64,000 nucleotides of DNA, taken from contig NW_020290031.1 in the NCBI RefSeq assembly GCF_003144195.1, positions 8,635 to 72,634 of the forward strand, written 5' to 3'. Within the stretch, counting starts at the first letter, position 1, and the number at the start of each line of letters is the position of its first letter. The translations under genes and the position numbers were made by a program. Shown piece by piece: positions 1 to 12,000 of this stretch. This DNA is from Ceraceosorus guamensis. Its lineage: Eukaryota; Basidiomycota; Exobasidiomycetes; Ceraceosorales; Ceraceosoraceae. The notes under the pieces were generated by a model that was given only the letters and a program-made list of their open reading frames with translations, was not told the DNA's origin and made no database searches.

Positions 1-1
1 G

Positions 2-400
2 ACAACGTCCAGGCGTGACGCTATTTCGACCCGAGACGAGCAGACAGTAATTGGCAGCTTAGCGCCGACTGACTCCGTCCTCGTCGCTCTAGCGTCCGGT
101 CGCGAAGCGACACAGGCCCACTCTCCGTCACCTTCAACCAGTACGACCCATTTGTATGTGTTTGCTAGGAGCGCGGCACAGCCGCACCACGCGAGAAGAC
201 CATCGTCCCTCGACCCTTTCTACTACGACTTTGAAGACGATAGCGCGTCCTCGGAGGTCGAAGAGGAAGTCATTCGCTTCGACAGCGGTCTCGCAGAAAT
301 GGTCCGCAGAGCAAGCTGCTCTTCAAACTGGACCAGCCCCTCAGCCGTAGATAGCCCTGAAAGCGAGGGCTGGCGAACCTTAGACGAAGAAGGTGCATGA
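2..400 (+). CDS. Unknown protein, C-terminal fragment (5' end outside window)
   Basis: An open frame runs from the first bases of the window to a TGA at 398-400, giving 132 residues with no internal stop, so this looks like the last exon of a gene starting upstream. The visible part is Ser/Thr/Pro-rich, then an acidic patch (YYDFEDDSASSEVEEEV) and a short possibly ordered segment (IRFDSGLAEMVRRAS), and ends WRTLDEEGA. No recognisable domain. Frame length and biased composition support coding; function is unknown. It converges on the TFIIS gene. Confidence 0.5.
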   Translation, partial: TTSRRDAISTRDEQTVIGSLAPTDSVLVALASGREATQAHSPSPSTSTTHLYVFARSAAQPHHARRPSSLDPFYYDFEDDSASSEVEEEVIRFDSGLAEMVRRASCSSNWTSPSAVDSPESEGWRTLDEEGA

Positions 401-1050
401 GGAGAGTCCGATAAAGGAACCCTTGCGCGCCCACCATCTGGGTCTGGCGAGTACAGCAGATGCCCTCGCGACACACCCCAAAAAGCAACAACAGAGGATT
501 AGCGGCCTCCTCCAGGAAGACGTACTTTGCACGCCATCGAGCCTGTTCATACATGTCTTCACTCGATCTCACCCAGCCCCTACCACCTTGCCTTCGTCTT
601 TCTTACCTTCATCTTCGTCAAAAGCGCTTCAGTAATCTCGTTGGCGACCAAGCTTTTTCTGTGCATGTTCGTTTGTTTTCCCCATCGCCGCTTCTCCCCC
701 TTCGTTGCCACCTTCTCCCCCTTCTCTATTACAGTCTGGTCGTGGCAAGCGTGGCAATGCAATGCGTCTGGTGGGTGCAAGCACACCCAGCAGCTGGCTT
801 CCGTCCATTAGTCGTGCAAAGGGTGACTCCTTCATTGGATGCATGGCGCTTCGAAGAGTTCGCGCTGTGATATGATGAATTTGCCATCGACATGCTGTAC
901 ACTAGACTACAAAGGAATTAGGAGGATCTCGAGAGTGGCCTGCCCAGAGCGTCGGATGGATGGCATGCTTTAACAGAATCTGAAGCAGATGCGGAGTGGA
1001 CGCATCAGTATCAGAGTCGGAAGCTTTGGCTCGACCGGTGTGGTTTTGAC
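401..1050. other. Intergenic, convergent 3' flanks
   Basis: Lies between the 3' ends of two converging genes. It contains a pyrimidine-rich stretch around 655-735 (CTTCTCCCCC-type runs). Short open frames here lack domain-like composition. I see no RNA gene or repeat. Confidence 0.5.
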
Positions 1051-2386
1051 TCACTTCCACTTGTTATTGCAAACCACACATGTGACAAAGGTGGTCCTGA
1101 TAGGCCGCAGCGAAGCGCCGAACATGCGTAAGTAGTCCACTCAGCGCAAAGCATCCACGTCTCATCTTGAGCAGCAGATTTGACTCACATGGGCTCATCA
1201 GCGCTTCTAGTCTGTTTCTGATAATACCTGGTCTTTCTCTGTTTGCACCTCCCACACTCGAAAGCGTCCGTCTCTGCAGCCTGATCTTCTGCCGCCTTGC
1301 TTCCGAACAAGTTCTGGACCTGTAACTTCTCCCTTTCCGCTTTGACCTCGTCTGAAGCCATTTCTTCGGGCTTCATCTGGATCAACACGTCTGCCGGTAA
1401 TATCCCTTCCACGACCCTTTGACGTAAAGATGGGTTCTTTGCATCTTTCAGGTTGAGAGACAAGGATCGGATTTTAGACCTGTAATCGCCGGAGACTTCC
1501 TCCTTTCCCACAATGGTGAATGTTGCTCGCTCAATGGCCAAAGCTCGCTGGAAGATGATAGCCGGATCTGAAAGAGGATACTGATGTCAGGCTGGGCTAT
1601 CAGGAGCTCCAGAGAAGAAGGCAGACCTTCTCACCTGCATCAGATCCAATCTCCAGCGCATCGTACAGAAGCTTCAGACACGCATTTCTCGTCTTGTCTC
1701 CGAGCTTCTGGAAGTCCAAAGAAGCTTTGCTCGTCTTGCCAGCGCTACTTGCGTCCTTGACAACGGGAGTGGCGGGGGATGCAGGAGTCTTGGGTGCGCT
1801 TGCGGCTCGATCGCTCGCAGCAGGAGTCTTTGGCGTGGAAGGTGTCTGCGGAGAGGCTGTGCGCGGGACATTGGCGCAACGTTGTGGAAGCAGTGAGCCA
1901 AGGTGCGTGTAGCGTATTGAGCAGATAAACAGCAGCTCTTCAGTACTGCTAGGCTGCTGGGCCTCTGCCAAATCAAATCGTCGACGTCTAATGAGCACTT
2001 TACTCACAAGCCTTCTTTTTGACTGAGCCATTCGCCCCTCCACGTTGCTTTTCTACTTGTGCTTTCCAGCCGGTGACCAGTTCCTTTGCAGCCTGACTAG
2101 TCGCCTTGTCCGTGCTGTTTCTCAACTTCCCGACTGCTTGTCCGATCTTTGTTTGCTGTTGCGTGGCACCATCGTCGTGTAGAAAAAGAGTCAGTAGCTT
2201 GGCGTGAGATCGATGAGCAAGATGTTTCCACATACATGGCGCACTCACCCTGATCACGTCTTCTGATGCAGCCACGCCAGCTTTCAGCTTCGACAAGATT
2301 GCTCCGACATCTTTGAAGCGCGACTCTGCCGCCGCACTGACTACCTCCTCTCTCAGCTTGACGATCTCAGGTGTCGACAGAGGCAT
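1051..2386 (-). CDS. DST1: Transcription elongation factor TFIIS (SII)
   Basis: TFIIS stimulates the RNA cleavage activity of stalled RNA polymerase II in the nucleus. Five exons join in frame: 2386-2249, 2155-2008, 1856-1635, 1567-1189 and 1096-1051, giving 310 residues against 309 in yeast Dst1. Residues 1 to about 95 form the N-terminal LW-type domain. An Ala/Pro/Thr linker follows (TPSTPKTP). The central polymerase-binding domain lies around 140-265 (ALEIGSDADPAIIFQRALAIE). The zinc ribbon is C-terminal, with CGRC, the QTRSADEPMTTF signature carrying the catalytic acidic pair D293/E294, and CVVC at 302-305. The splice at 1188/1097 falls inside the signature and restores it exactly, which strongly supports the exon model. 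The start ATG is the first in frame. Confidence 0.95.
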
Positions 2387-3215
2387 GGCGCAGGTTCCTG
2401 ATCGGCACTTTTTGCAGCAGGCTAAATGGACGCCCTGGTGACGTACGCATGAACGCGGCGCTTCCGCCCCTCTGAAAGCTGGTAGGAAGGCTAATTAGAT
2501 GCGCTCCTCGCCGAATTCGAGCAGGAGGGGGGAGGACACCACTTAATGCTGTGGTCACCAGTGTGGTGGAGGAGCTGCTTGGAACGATGTGCGATGGCAC
2601 AAGCCGTGATGGGATAGCGTGAGAAGTGAAGAGGGAAACGATGCGGTGGTGCAGGAAGGTGTGGAGCACATCGTAGATGGAAAGTCAGCCGGGTTCTTAC
2701 ATCTTCGAGGGAAGCCGCTACGCGGGTGGCTCTGGCGACGCAAGAACGAAGGTTCAATTTCAACATTCGCGCAATTTGAAGCCGCCTGGGGTGCGCCGAT
2801 TGACGCGCTGCCATACGCGCTCACACGACCATGCAGGTGAGTTTAAAGCAACAAGACTCTTGAACCAAAATAATTTCAAGACTTTTGCCATACTGGTAGC
2901 AAGATCACGTGACTGCAATTGAGTCAAGACACAAATAACCTGACGCCGAAGGATTCAAGATTTCAGATGACTCTTGACTCTTTGGCCCGAACCACTTCGC
3001 GACGCGAGTTTGGTATTCTGAGAGGTGTCATGGCCGCTTTCTCGGACGATCTGGCAGCGACCCTCCGTGAAAGACGCCGGCTGCGCAAAATTTGGACGAG
3101 AAAGCAGGCAGCAGGCGGATCAGACGCGCATGCAACCCAGTGATAAATCTCCACTTGGAATCTCTGCGCCCCAAAGGATTCTGCGACGATCAAGTGAGTG
3201 TATTGACGAGCCGGC
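2387..3215. other. Intergenic: TFIIS promoter side and PEX13 3' side
   Basis: About 830 bases holding the upstream region of TFIIS and the 3' flank of PEX13, both on the minus strand. It includes words of the dispersed family (GACTCTTGACTC near 2970). I see no gene-like frame, RNA gene or tandem repeat. Confidence 0.5.
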
Positions 3216-4657
3216 TCAGGACGAGATTTTTGCGCCCTGAAGCTGGGTATCCTGTGCAGGCTTGTCGATGTCGGCCGGAGCAGTAACGCTCTGAGGACTG
3301 GCCTGGATCGCCGCTTGGGCAACAGCCGCTTTCTCCGCCCTGGTCTTCGCCGACTCCAGAGACTCGACATAGCTGGAGGTGGTTAGGCGGGAATGGAATT
3401 GATGAATGTCAGCGCTTGAGGCGGTAAATTGTACTCGACTCGTACTCACGTGTTGGGGAACCATCCAATGCGGCCATCCCTCGTCCTACCTCGCCACCAA
3501 CTGCTTTCCGCACCTGTCTGCGGATCGTTGCGACTAAGCACAGCGACAATGTCGTTGGGCTTGAGCGCGAGTTCTAGAGGATCAGCAGGCTCATACGAAT
3601 ACAACGCCCGCACAAACTCCAGCTTGCTGGGATCCAGGGCTGCGCCGTCGGCTCCGGGCAAGAGTTTCCCTTCCGCAGCCAGTCGTGCTCTCTCCGCTTC
3701 TTGTCTCTGAGTGATGAGCTTGACGAGCTTGCCCATGAGGTATGGTAGGCCAATGACGGCGAGGAAGAAGACAACCAGAGGCCTTTTGCTCGGGCGAGCG
3801 GTAGATCCCTTGCCCTTTGAATTCGATTGGGCAAATTCCTGAAACTCTCGTCTATCCAATTCGATCGCTGGAGCTCGACCGGTGAGCCTCCGCACGAGAT
3901 TTCTCAAGTACCGCGCAAGGGCAAAGATGCTCAGCACTTGGCCGAGGTAATTCCTAAGGGTGGCGAACTGATCTGCGACGCCCACCATAGCGAAGAAGCT
4001 GCTGTGGGTGGCCATGAACGTGCTTTCCAACATTTGGGCAAACCCTCCAAACGCTCCCACAATGCTGCTAATGAGCTCGAAAGTCGCTTGCGTTCCCGAC
4101 TCCATGCGCTGGGTCAAGGAAGGATTTTCCGGTCCTCCAGGTGGCATCATCCCTCCGTATCCGCCCATACCATATCCGCCCATGCCACCATACCCACCCA
4201 TGCCGTAGCCTCCCATGCCACCGTAGCCCATGCTTCCATAACCGCCCATGCCTCCGTACGATCCCATTCCACCCCCATATCCACCATATCCCATTCGGCT
4301 GTAAGGAGATGAATAGCTGGATCCATAGCCGCCCATACCGCCGTAGCTGCTGCCGTAGCCACCCATACCACCATATCCGCCGCCGTAGCCTGACATACAT
4401 GTTAGATACGCGGGCACTTGCCGTCAATAGATGTACAAGACCTGGTCGACAATGAGACCTGACTCACCTCCCATACCGGTGCTACCCAGTCCACCCGCAC
4501 CAAGCGTGCTATTAGCAGCTCCAAGCGTCGACGGCCTCTCTGGCAGAGCTGGAGTCGAAGTCCCTACGGCGGAGGTTGACGCAGGCGAGGTCGAGGTCGC
4601 ACTACCTGCGGAGCCGGAGCCTCCTTGCTCCCAGGGTTTGGGAGGTGCGGCTGGCAT
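3216..4657 (-). CDS. PEX13: Peroxisomal membrane protein Pex13 (docking complex, SH3 domain)
   Basis: Pex13 sits in the peroxisomal membrane and, with Pex14, docks cargo-loaded Pex5 for matrix protein import. Exons 4657-4468, 4389-3450 and 3372-3216 give 428 residues. The start is placed at MPAAPPKPWE because PPKPWE is the usual Pex13 N-terminus; the frame is open upstream without an ATG. Residues about 64-150 are a Gly/Tyr/Met repeat (GYGGMGGYG and variants). A hydrophobic helix (LVVFFLAVIGLPYLMG) lies near 265-287. An SH3 domain runs from about 321 to 380 (VRALYSYEP, WWRGR, GRIGWFPN), with its last strand joined across an intron. A 50-residue Ala/Gln-rich tail follows. The gene is divergent from VMA5. 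Confidence 0.96.
4141..4386 (-). repeat. YG-rich coding repeat of PEX13
   Basis: Imperfect tandem units in exon 2 encode GYGGMGGYG-like segments, with CCGCCCATNCC-type units visible on the plus strand. The repeat is in frame throughout and forms the Tyr/Gly-rich region before the membrane part of Pex13. Confidence 0.85.
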
Positions 4658-5488
4658 CCTGGCTTTCGAAGGAAAAGTGTGGAGCGACTGGGACGTGCCG
4701 CTGATGCCGTTCGAATGATTGCCGGTGGACGCTGGACACACGCCACCGGTCTTTCCCGACACCGGACACGACACGATGAGGCGAGGACCAGGAGGTGATG
4801 AGCTGAGAGTCTTTTCTCGTGGAAGTCAAGGTTCAGGACCTGAGCTTTGTTCCGCTGCTGAGTCGAATGCAGCGCCGATTGCGCAGTGGCGCGCTATTAT
4901 TGACCGAGAGATTAGGCCTGGCTGGGGCGTTCTAGGTGCCGTTCTTCCGACGTAGCAGATTGGTGTGCCTCATCCGGGAGCAGTGATAGCTTCAAGCGGT
5001 GATGGACGAGATCGTTGAGGTCGTGCGCCATGAGAATGCCTCTTAAATGCGGGGACGACTGAGCCCTGAGGTGATTCTGACAATGTGAATCGTGAATCGG
5101 TATAAGTGCCTTTGCCCGCGTCTGCATGCATGCAAGGACCGATGAACAGACCGACAGCCGGCTAGGCGGGCGTCGCGCCCACGTGGGCTCACGCGGGTGC
5201 ATTGACCTCCTGAATGAGCAACGAGATGCACTTTGACTTCACTCACACTGAGCGAGTCAAGAGCATGGTGCTGCACCTAGCTGTTGCACGGATGGATGCT
5301 TTCGCAACCCACGTCATTCGTGATCCACTCTCATACTTGGCCTCCATCCATGCAGATCTGCAGGCGCGCACCATTGCCAGCGATAGAAATTCGCTCAGCT
5401 TCCTCTTGACACTCAATTCGAATCCGTCTGCTTCCCAAGGCAGCAAGCGACTCAAAGCAACTAACGCTCATCCGAGCGCCCTAGCAAT
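4658..5488. promoter_or_regulatory. Divergent upstream region, PEX13 / VMA5
   Basis: About 830 bases separate two divergent start codons, so both promoters must lie here. A GTGAATCGTGAATCGG word sits at 5084-5100 and ATTCGTGA near 5317. I see no TATA box or known operator I can defend. Confidence 0.5.
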
Positions 5489-7137
5489 ATGCCGACCGAT
5501 GGAACGTATTGGCTCATCTCGGTGCCGCTTCAAGATGGCGATCCGCATCGAATGCACACAGAGCTGGCCAACGCGGTATCCAAAGAATCTCAACAAGGTG
5601 CATCCATTGGAGACGTGTCTCTACCACCTTTGAAAGCCGGCACGCTCTCTTCCCTCGTCAGCCTTGCAGACACCCTGCCCAAAGCGGTATCTGCGGGCGA
5701 GACGACTCTAAACAAGCTTTTGGAAACGCTGCGAGCGTTGCTCAATGACGATCAGGCCGCTCTTGCGCAGCACACGCTCGTCAGGGAAGGAGCTGTGGAC
5801 AATTACGTCGTGGGCGGTTGGGCTTGGAATGCGGCCAAGTATAGAGTGGATCAGGATTTGCACGATGTTGTAGAAGTCATCAACAGGGAATTGACCTCGA
5901 TCGATGCAATCAACAAGGCCAAAGTGAATGCATACAACGCTGCGAAGGGCCAATTGACTCAGCTGCAGAGAAAGAAGACGTGAGTCACTGTCAGAGCGTC
6001 GCTTCGAGGTCGTTTGGAGAATGAAGGCGACCCACCTTGCTCATGCTATACCACCTTTCGGCAGCGGTAACTTGAGCGTGCGGTCTTTGGCGGACGTCGT
6101 GCATCGGGACGATTTTGCAGATCCTCAGTCGGAATTCTTGGATACTTTACTGGTGGCGGTGCCGAAGTGAGCAAGCCTTAGGAGGTGTGGCGGCATGCGG
6201 GATTGTTCTCGCAGGCTGACTAGCGATATGTATATCAGGAACAACATCAAGGACTGGCAATCCAAGTACGAGAGGCTGGCGCCTATGGTCGTACCTAGAT
6301 CCTCCAAGTGAGCTGCACATGGTCACCGACTGATCTCGGCGTTCGACTTACGCGCAAGTGCCTAATCACAGAAAATTGGCAGCAGACGAGGAATTTGCCC
6401 TTTTCAATGTCACTGTCTTCAAAAAGACAAGAGACGAGTACATTCAGAAAGCCAGAGAAAACAAGTGAGGATCTTTGATTGGGCAGAAGTGGGCAAAGAT
6501 TGGGTCTGACTCGATCTCTCCTGTCATGCACAGATTCACAGTGAGGGAATTTGAATGGGATGAAGAGGTGGTCGAGCGGGAAAGACAGGAGCTGGAGGAC
6601 GCCGGAGTATCAGAAAAGGAGCTCTGGGTGAGTGGCACCATGCGTTGCTGTAGTCTCTCGATGCTGCTCACCCTGGCTAACTGCGGATGTATGCTGTTCG
6701 CTAGACTGAAGTGCTCCGATTGACACGAACAAACTTCAGCGAGGCGTACCAGGCTTTGACTCACCTCAAGGTGGTACGATCATTCGTGGAGAGTGTGCTG
6801 CGCTTTGGTCTACCAGCAGATTACTTCGTGGCTGCAATCAAAGTATGTAGCGCATGGGCTTATTGCTGCGGCCATGCTCATCTGATCGGAATCTTCCCTG
6901 TCTTTGCTTCTTCGACCGGTTCGACAGCCGAACCCAAAGAGGTCAAAAGCTTTGGTAGGCACACTCGCTTCCCACTACGCCCACCTTGCCGCGTACGACA
7001 AGAGGCAGTCAAAGAGCAAAAGCGGGGGAGGTGGTGTGAACGACGGAGAAGTCCCCGGAGAGTTCGCTTCTCTCGTCGAGGCGGAGTACTACCCCTTCGT
7101 GCTCGAGGAGCTGCCGATCGTTGCCGGTTCGACTTGA
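5489..7137 (+). CDS. VMA5: V-type proton ATPase subunit C
   Basis: Subunit C of the V1 sector of the vacuolar H+-ATPase; it links the peripheral stalks and its release accompanies V1/V0 disassembly. Seven exons join in frame: 5489-5979, 6065-6166, 6239-6307, 6372-6464, 6534-6627, 6705-6842 and 6928-7137. They give 398 residues; yeast Vma5 has 392. The N-terminus MPTDGTYWLISVPLQ, the GNLSVRSLADVV segment, the FNVTVFKK strand, the FTVREFEWDEE stretch and the LTRTNFSEAYQALTHLKV helix follow the family order. The C-terminus has a Ser/Gly-rich loop, then LVEAEYYPFVLEELP. Conserved residues are continuous across all six splice junctions. Confidence 0.96.
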
Positions 7138-10100
7138 GGTATGAAAGTTGGCTCTGCATGCAGCACTATTCGCCACTCTTCCCTGTTGATTCCTGCGCAA
7201 ATGCATCAGTGTCATCCTTTTTACGAACCCAGAACAAGGGCAAGCTGGGAGTCATGCGAGCAGGAAGACGTGGAGGCGCACATGAGCGCATGCGTGACCC
7301 ATCAAAATACTCATGAACCTGACCCAAAATCTCTCGCGTACAGCAGGCAGGTCTCACGCTTCAAATTGTCCACAAGTATCCGGACAGCATGCAAGGCCAG
7401 CAACATGTGCCTAGCTTCAGTCTTGAGCTATGACTCAGCGAAGCAGGTCGATCTCGTGCCGCACAAAGCGCTCCGAACGACTCAACCGTGAATTTCCTGC
7501 TGACGCTATATATGCTTCTTCAGGTGCCTCGCGACTTGCATCAGCTAGCAAAGGGCATCTTATCATGCAGGTCGCATTAGAACCACGATGGCGCGGGACT
7601 GGATGAAGGAGCACCGCGTACCTTTAGGGTAACTCACTCACGACTCGTGACTATCGATGCACGTATTCATGACCCAAGATCATGGAGCTCAACGGAGACC
7701 ACATCGCTCCACGTGCATCTGCGAAAGCGCGATCTTGAGTCAAAGTTGTGCTAACAGCGGAGGGGGCCGTATTGGGACATTGGACAGCATACAATCTATC
7801 TGCAGGCGTACAGCGGAGGAACAGCTAGGCAAGACGGTGCTTGGTCGATGCCGCACTCAAACCTTGGCGAGTCGGGACCTGCAGCGAATCGCACCCTGTG
7901 TCAGACAGAGCCAGGGTGGACGCCCGCGGCGCGCGCGGACCCTTCCGTTCCGTCTCACTCACGCGACTGGCAGCCGCCCATGCATGCACCATCAAGCATC
8001 ATCGCAGCCTCATCAGCCTCTTCGTATGAGCTCCTCATCACACATTACTCAACTGACGCAGAGCAGGCATGCAGCTGCGGAAAGGAAGCGCTGGCGGCAT
8101 TTACTCTGCCAAAGCATTGAGCGTACTCACGACTTGACACCATCCTCTAGTTTAAACAAGGCTGCTCCTCCAAGGACTCGATGTATAGACCCGAGCCACA
8201 TCAGCGCGTCTCAGGCCATCACACCTCCGGGATGGCGAGGACGAAGCGCTGATAGGCTCGCTCATGTCCGCGTCACTGCAGCTGCAATCAAGAATTCGTG
8301 AGTCACGGTCATTTTGAGTGAGAGCACTTCATCAACCAAGACCAGCACCTTGTCGCGCAGGAGTCAGGAGTCAAAATTTTGCTTTCGACTACCCTGGCTC
8401 GTATATGCATATGTGCTGCGTCGATCTGTGCGGATGCTATGTATACGGCCATACTACTCAAGACTCAAGATTATCACCACTCTGCCAGTAGTGCTACCAC
8501 TACCACTGCTCTGATACTCCTGAAATACTCCTGACTACATCCATCTTGTTTCTGATGCTTGTCAATATGACGCCAAATTCAGGGACCGGGTCCAGGCCGT
8601 CGTCGCGTCCATGCGCCATCAACTGATTGACCCGCGGATCCGCGCGGGTGCGCCCGTCGAATCGAAGAGGAGCTTTAGGCCAGCAGTTCCCGACGTGCTC
8701 AATCGAGCAAGCATCACACGCGCCCACAATAAGCAAGCAGCAGGGACCGCCCTCGCATCCCATGCCAGCACTCATTTCATTCGGCTTGTATTCATGATGC
8801 ACGACTTGTATAGCCGCCGCGACGATTCCGGCGAACAACTCTCCACGCAGTCACGAGTGCACGCGCCATTCACCACTGACTAGATTCACGTTCTTGGAAG
8901 GTCAGAGGAGTATCATCGTCCGCGCTCCAATGCGTTCGCCGTCATTGCCCACGAGACGCGCGCAAAACAAGGTTCTCGTCGGCCAACGCGCTAGGATTAG
9001 TCTGCGCACCTCCGACTGCACATTGATCGCGGTACAAGTCGTGATTGTGTTGATGTCGCATATGCTGTCACGAAGTACGAACTCTGACAAATCTTACAGT
9101 AGCGCGGCAGGGTTCTCAAGATGCAATAGCTGATCCATGCCAGCAGCTGCGGTGCATATGGGTAGACGGGATCGAGCACCATGCAGTCATTTCGCAGTGA
9201 TGGTGGAGCTGATCCGCGCGATTCGGATGTGAGTAAGACTTTATCGCGCCCACCTTGATTGACACCGAATGGGAGGATGTATGCGAAGGCGGCCTCAGAG
9301 TGACCCCAAAATGCGCGGGTACCCTCCTCCGGCGCCGCTACATAGCGGACACTTGTCCGTGCTTACCAATCACGATCAAGAACGCGACTTGCGTGGACGG
9401 ACGAATGCAGGTGGATACCAGCTGGCTCGCGAGTCACGAATGCCTGGAGGAGATCCGCGCTCAGGCTCGCGGAGAGCAATCCGTTAGAGCCGTGAGACAA
9501 ATGGATGCCCCACATCCGCACCGGTCACTCGACAATTTGTATGGGGAACGCATCCCATAAAGCCTTGCGACAATAATGCGTTGCGCGGCATACGGCTGCA
9601 ATAATCGAGTTTTGCAAGTCCTGGATGCTGGGTCCTGGATGCAATTAAGCTCCGCTATTCCCGCAGGTGGTCGAATTAACATGGAACATGCATTCGCAAT
9701 TCGCAGTTCGGACTCACGACTCACATTTAAAATCGTCAAGTTCGCAATACTGAATGAACAAGAGCAGCAGCGTGCACACCCAAATCCAAGATTACCGTGC
9801 ATGCATAGCGCAGTCGCAGCAAACAAGGGGTTGTGCCAGAGTCAGGGTAGCCAATCACGATCGAACATCAAGTCAAAGTCAAATGACCTCTCACGCACGA
9901 CTTGCCCCATCCAAAAATCATCCTTGGTTCTCACGTTTTGGTGTCGCTCGGCTCAGACGTCAGATTCAGCCGATCGATCGCGATGTCGAGGCGACTGATC
10001 AGACTATTTTAGACTCGTGACTCTCTTTCGTGCCTGGATGGCGCGTAGTCTTGCCACCCAAAACATCAAGTCGGGGGGCGTAATGCTTGCGGTGCAACTT

Positions 10101-10418
10101 TCCGCCGCCCGCGTTCATAGCCGTGTGTCGTGCACGAACTCTGCTTTCGGCTCACTCGACAACCTCAGCGCTCAGCCTCTTCTCAAGGTTTTGCGCGCCC
10201 ATCGCGCGGAGAGGCCGCTCGAGCGCTGCCGTGCAACATCCTCTTGATATAAAGACGGTTGCCTTGTCATGAATTCATCGTGTCAGGGCCCATTCCCGAT
10301 CCACACATCGCCAATCCAGCCCTCCGATCCGGTTTCGTCATCACCCCGTGTCCTCGCTCCAGTCACCAGCTGAGCCCCATGTGGACGTGAGCGTGCCAAC
10401 ATCCCACCGGTCGACCAC
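7138..10418. other. 3.3-kb region without a supportable gene
   Basis: The longest gene-free stretch in the first half of the window. Open frames here, the largest 7657-8301 on the plus strand, have low-complexity, His/Arg/Ser-rich translations without domain features or convincing splice partners. Dispersed words are frequent: CACGACTCGTGACT near 7641, AATTCGTGAGTCACGG near 8293, CACGAATG near 9436, GACTCACGACTCAC near 9712, GACTCGTGACTC near 10012. It may hold non-coding transcripts or regulatory DNA, but I see nothing specific. Confidence 0.5.
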
Positions 10419-12000
10419 ATGCTCATGAGTCCGAACCGGGCAGTGGGGTGGGGCATCGTCCTCACCCTTTTGCTCAACATCGTAGGCGTGGCTCTGGGCT
10501 TGCGCTGGCTCTATGCTGCTAGTCCATCGAGCAACAACTCATCGTCCAACGGGTGTGTTGATCGGCGCGTCGGCCAATCGAGGTCAAGTTCGCGCTCGCT
10601 GACCGTCGCAAAGCTCGGCTCTCTCAGCTACGCCGCTTCACGCGCAACGTACACCAGGGCCAACAAGTGGTTGGTGAGCCCCGCGTCGCGCTGCTTCAAG
10701 GGACTTGCCAAAGCGTTCTGACGTAAACCTTTGCTATTGGCTGATCAGGTGATCACCATGATGGTCATCGTGTAAGTGTCGCTCACAAAATCTCCTTGCA
10801 TTCACGACCTACGACTCACTTGGGTACCAATGCAGCACCGCGGACACCGTTCAGCTCAGCATCTTGTTGGATCGCCTGTTCGTGACGACTGTGCCCTTTG
10901 ATCATCATGGCATGCCGTAAGTATTTTGCAGCCTCGAAGACCTTTTTCTGAGCTGATTTCGCCCCTCTGGTCGCTGGTCAGTTTCAGCATTCCTGTAGGC
11001 TCGTGGCTCTCCGCCTGCTGCTCTCTCTGTGGTCAAATCTACTACATCCAACTTTGCGTCCTCGTCTGCAAGGCTGGCCGCATGTGGCGCGTCCTCGGCT
11101 GTAAGCACAACCCGGGATTCAACGAGTAGCATGGCACGCTGACATGTCGATTTCTGCTGTTGCCATTGCCGCACCACGCCAGTGTCCTGGGCTTGCCTGA
11201 CCTTCATCTTCCAGTCCCTCCTATCAATCCTCGTATATCTTGACCGACGCACACCAGAATTCTACTACAGTCGAATGGTCAGAGGTGCGAAGAGGCTGTC
11301 ACCATCCTCCACGCGACGGCGAGGCGACATGCGAGCTGACACCCTCGTGCATATCCTCTAGCCCTGGCGTGCCTTTATTGCTCTTCCAAAGCCGCTCAAG
11401 ATGTTCTTCTTGCGGTGACGTTGGCGGTCAGGATTCTGTGAGTGGCTCAGAGACCGATGTGTAGTCGGTCTTTACGCTCAGCAGACTCGTACATCCCCAC
11501 CCCAGTGCTCTGCACAGAGAGCTAGTACCTAGTCACGGCTTGCATTGCCCAACGCCAGTTCGGCGCTTTGCCAAGTGGTTCGTGCTGGCATTTGAGATGT
11601 CCCTCATCACCGCCTTGTGGTCGGTGGCTGGAATGGCCATGTAAGTCAAAGAGGTCAGTGGCGGCGGGAAGAGGTCTGTTGCGCTCATTCGGCTCGTCAT
11701 GCATCTGCAGGTTCTTGGCCCCTGCCTACCTAGTCGAGTGTATTCTCGTCTTCTCGCACGGGGCGATGATGTTGCTAGCTGTAGTGAGCGCTGGCGCGTA
11801 CGTCGCGAGGGGCAGCATTTGATGCTGACTGGTTCCAGGTGTGGCGCATCAACAGCTGTCCTCGCTCATTTCGAGACAGTGAGTGCTCTTGCATCGTGAA
11901 GTGACCAGGCGCTGAGGTCTACAGCTCGATCCATTCAGGATCATTGTTCTGCTCTTGCGAGCCGACTCGATGCCGCAGGACATCCCCACCTATTTCGTGA
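10419..12000 (+). CDS. Multi-pass membrane protein, DUF6534-like (ten exons)
   Basis: I propose exons 10419-10673, 10749-10771, 10836-10916, 10982-11100, 11183-11284, 11392-11437, 11533-11640, 11711-11783, 11839-11878 and 11939-12000, giving 302 residues. Successive hydrophobic helices alternate with short loops: WGIVLTLLLNIVGVALGL; WLVITMMVIVTADTVQLSIL; a segment ending CGQIYYIQLCVLVCKAGRMW; LSWACLTFIFQSLLSILVYL; DVLLAVTLAVRIL; WFVLAFEMSLITALWSVAGM; FLAPAYLVECILVFSHGAMMLL. The W..V....DT.Q pattern after helix 1, the R-W after helix 3, and VWRINSCPRSFR near the end (compare V-N-S-L-A-L-N-R) resemble basidiomycete DUF6534 proteins of unknown function. Small exons, a non-consensus donor at 11285 and the acceptor choice at 11532 are uncertain. 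The last exon could use another frame and end later. Confidence 0.55.

Noticed and set aside
460-870. 136-codon plus-strand frame after the first gene fragment
   Set aside because: It lies in the 3' flank, is pyrimidine-driven (Leu/Pro/Ser-rich), and overlaps several frames of similar length.
4658-4774. Upstream extension of the PEX13 reading frame
   Set aside because: The frame is open to 4774 but contains no ATG. The family N-terminus MPAAPPKPWE begins exactly at the ATG at 4657.
7657-8301. 214-codon plus-strand open frame in the large gene-free region
   Set aside because: The translation is His/Arg/Ser/Gln-rich without domain-like blocks, overlaps other open frames of equal quality, and contains the intergenic word family. 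I do not call it a gene.
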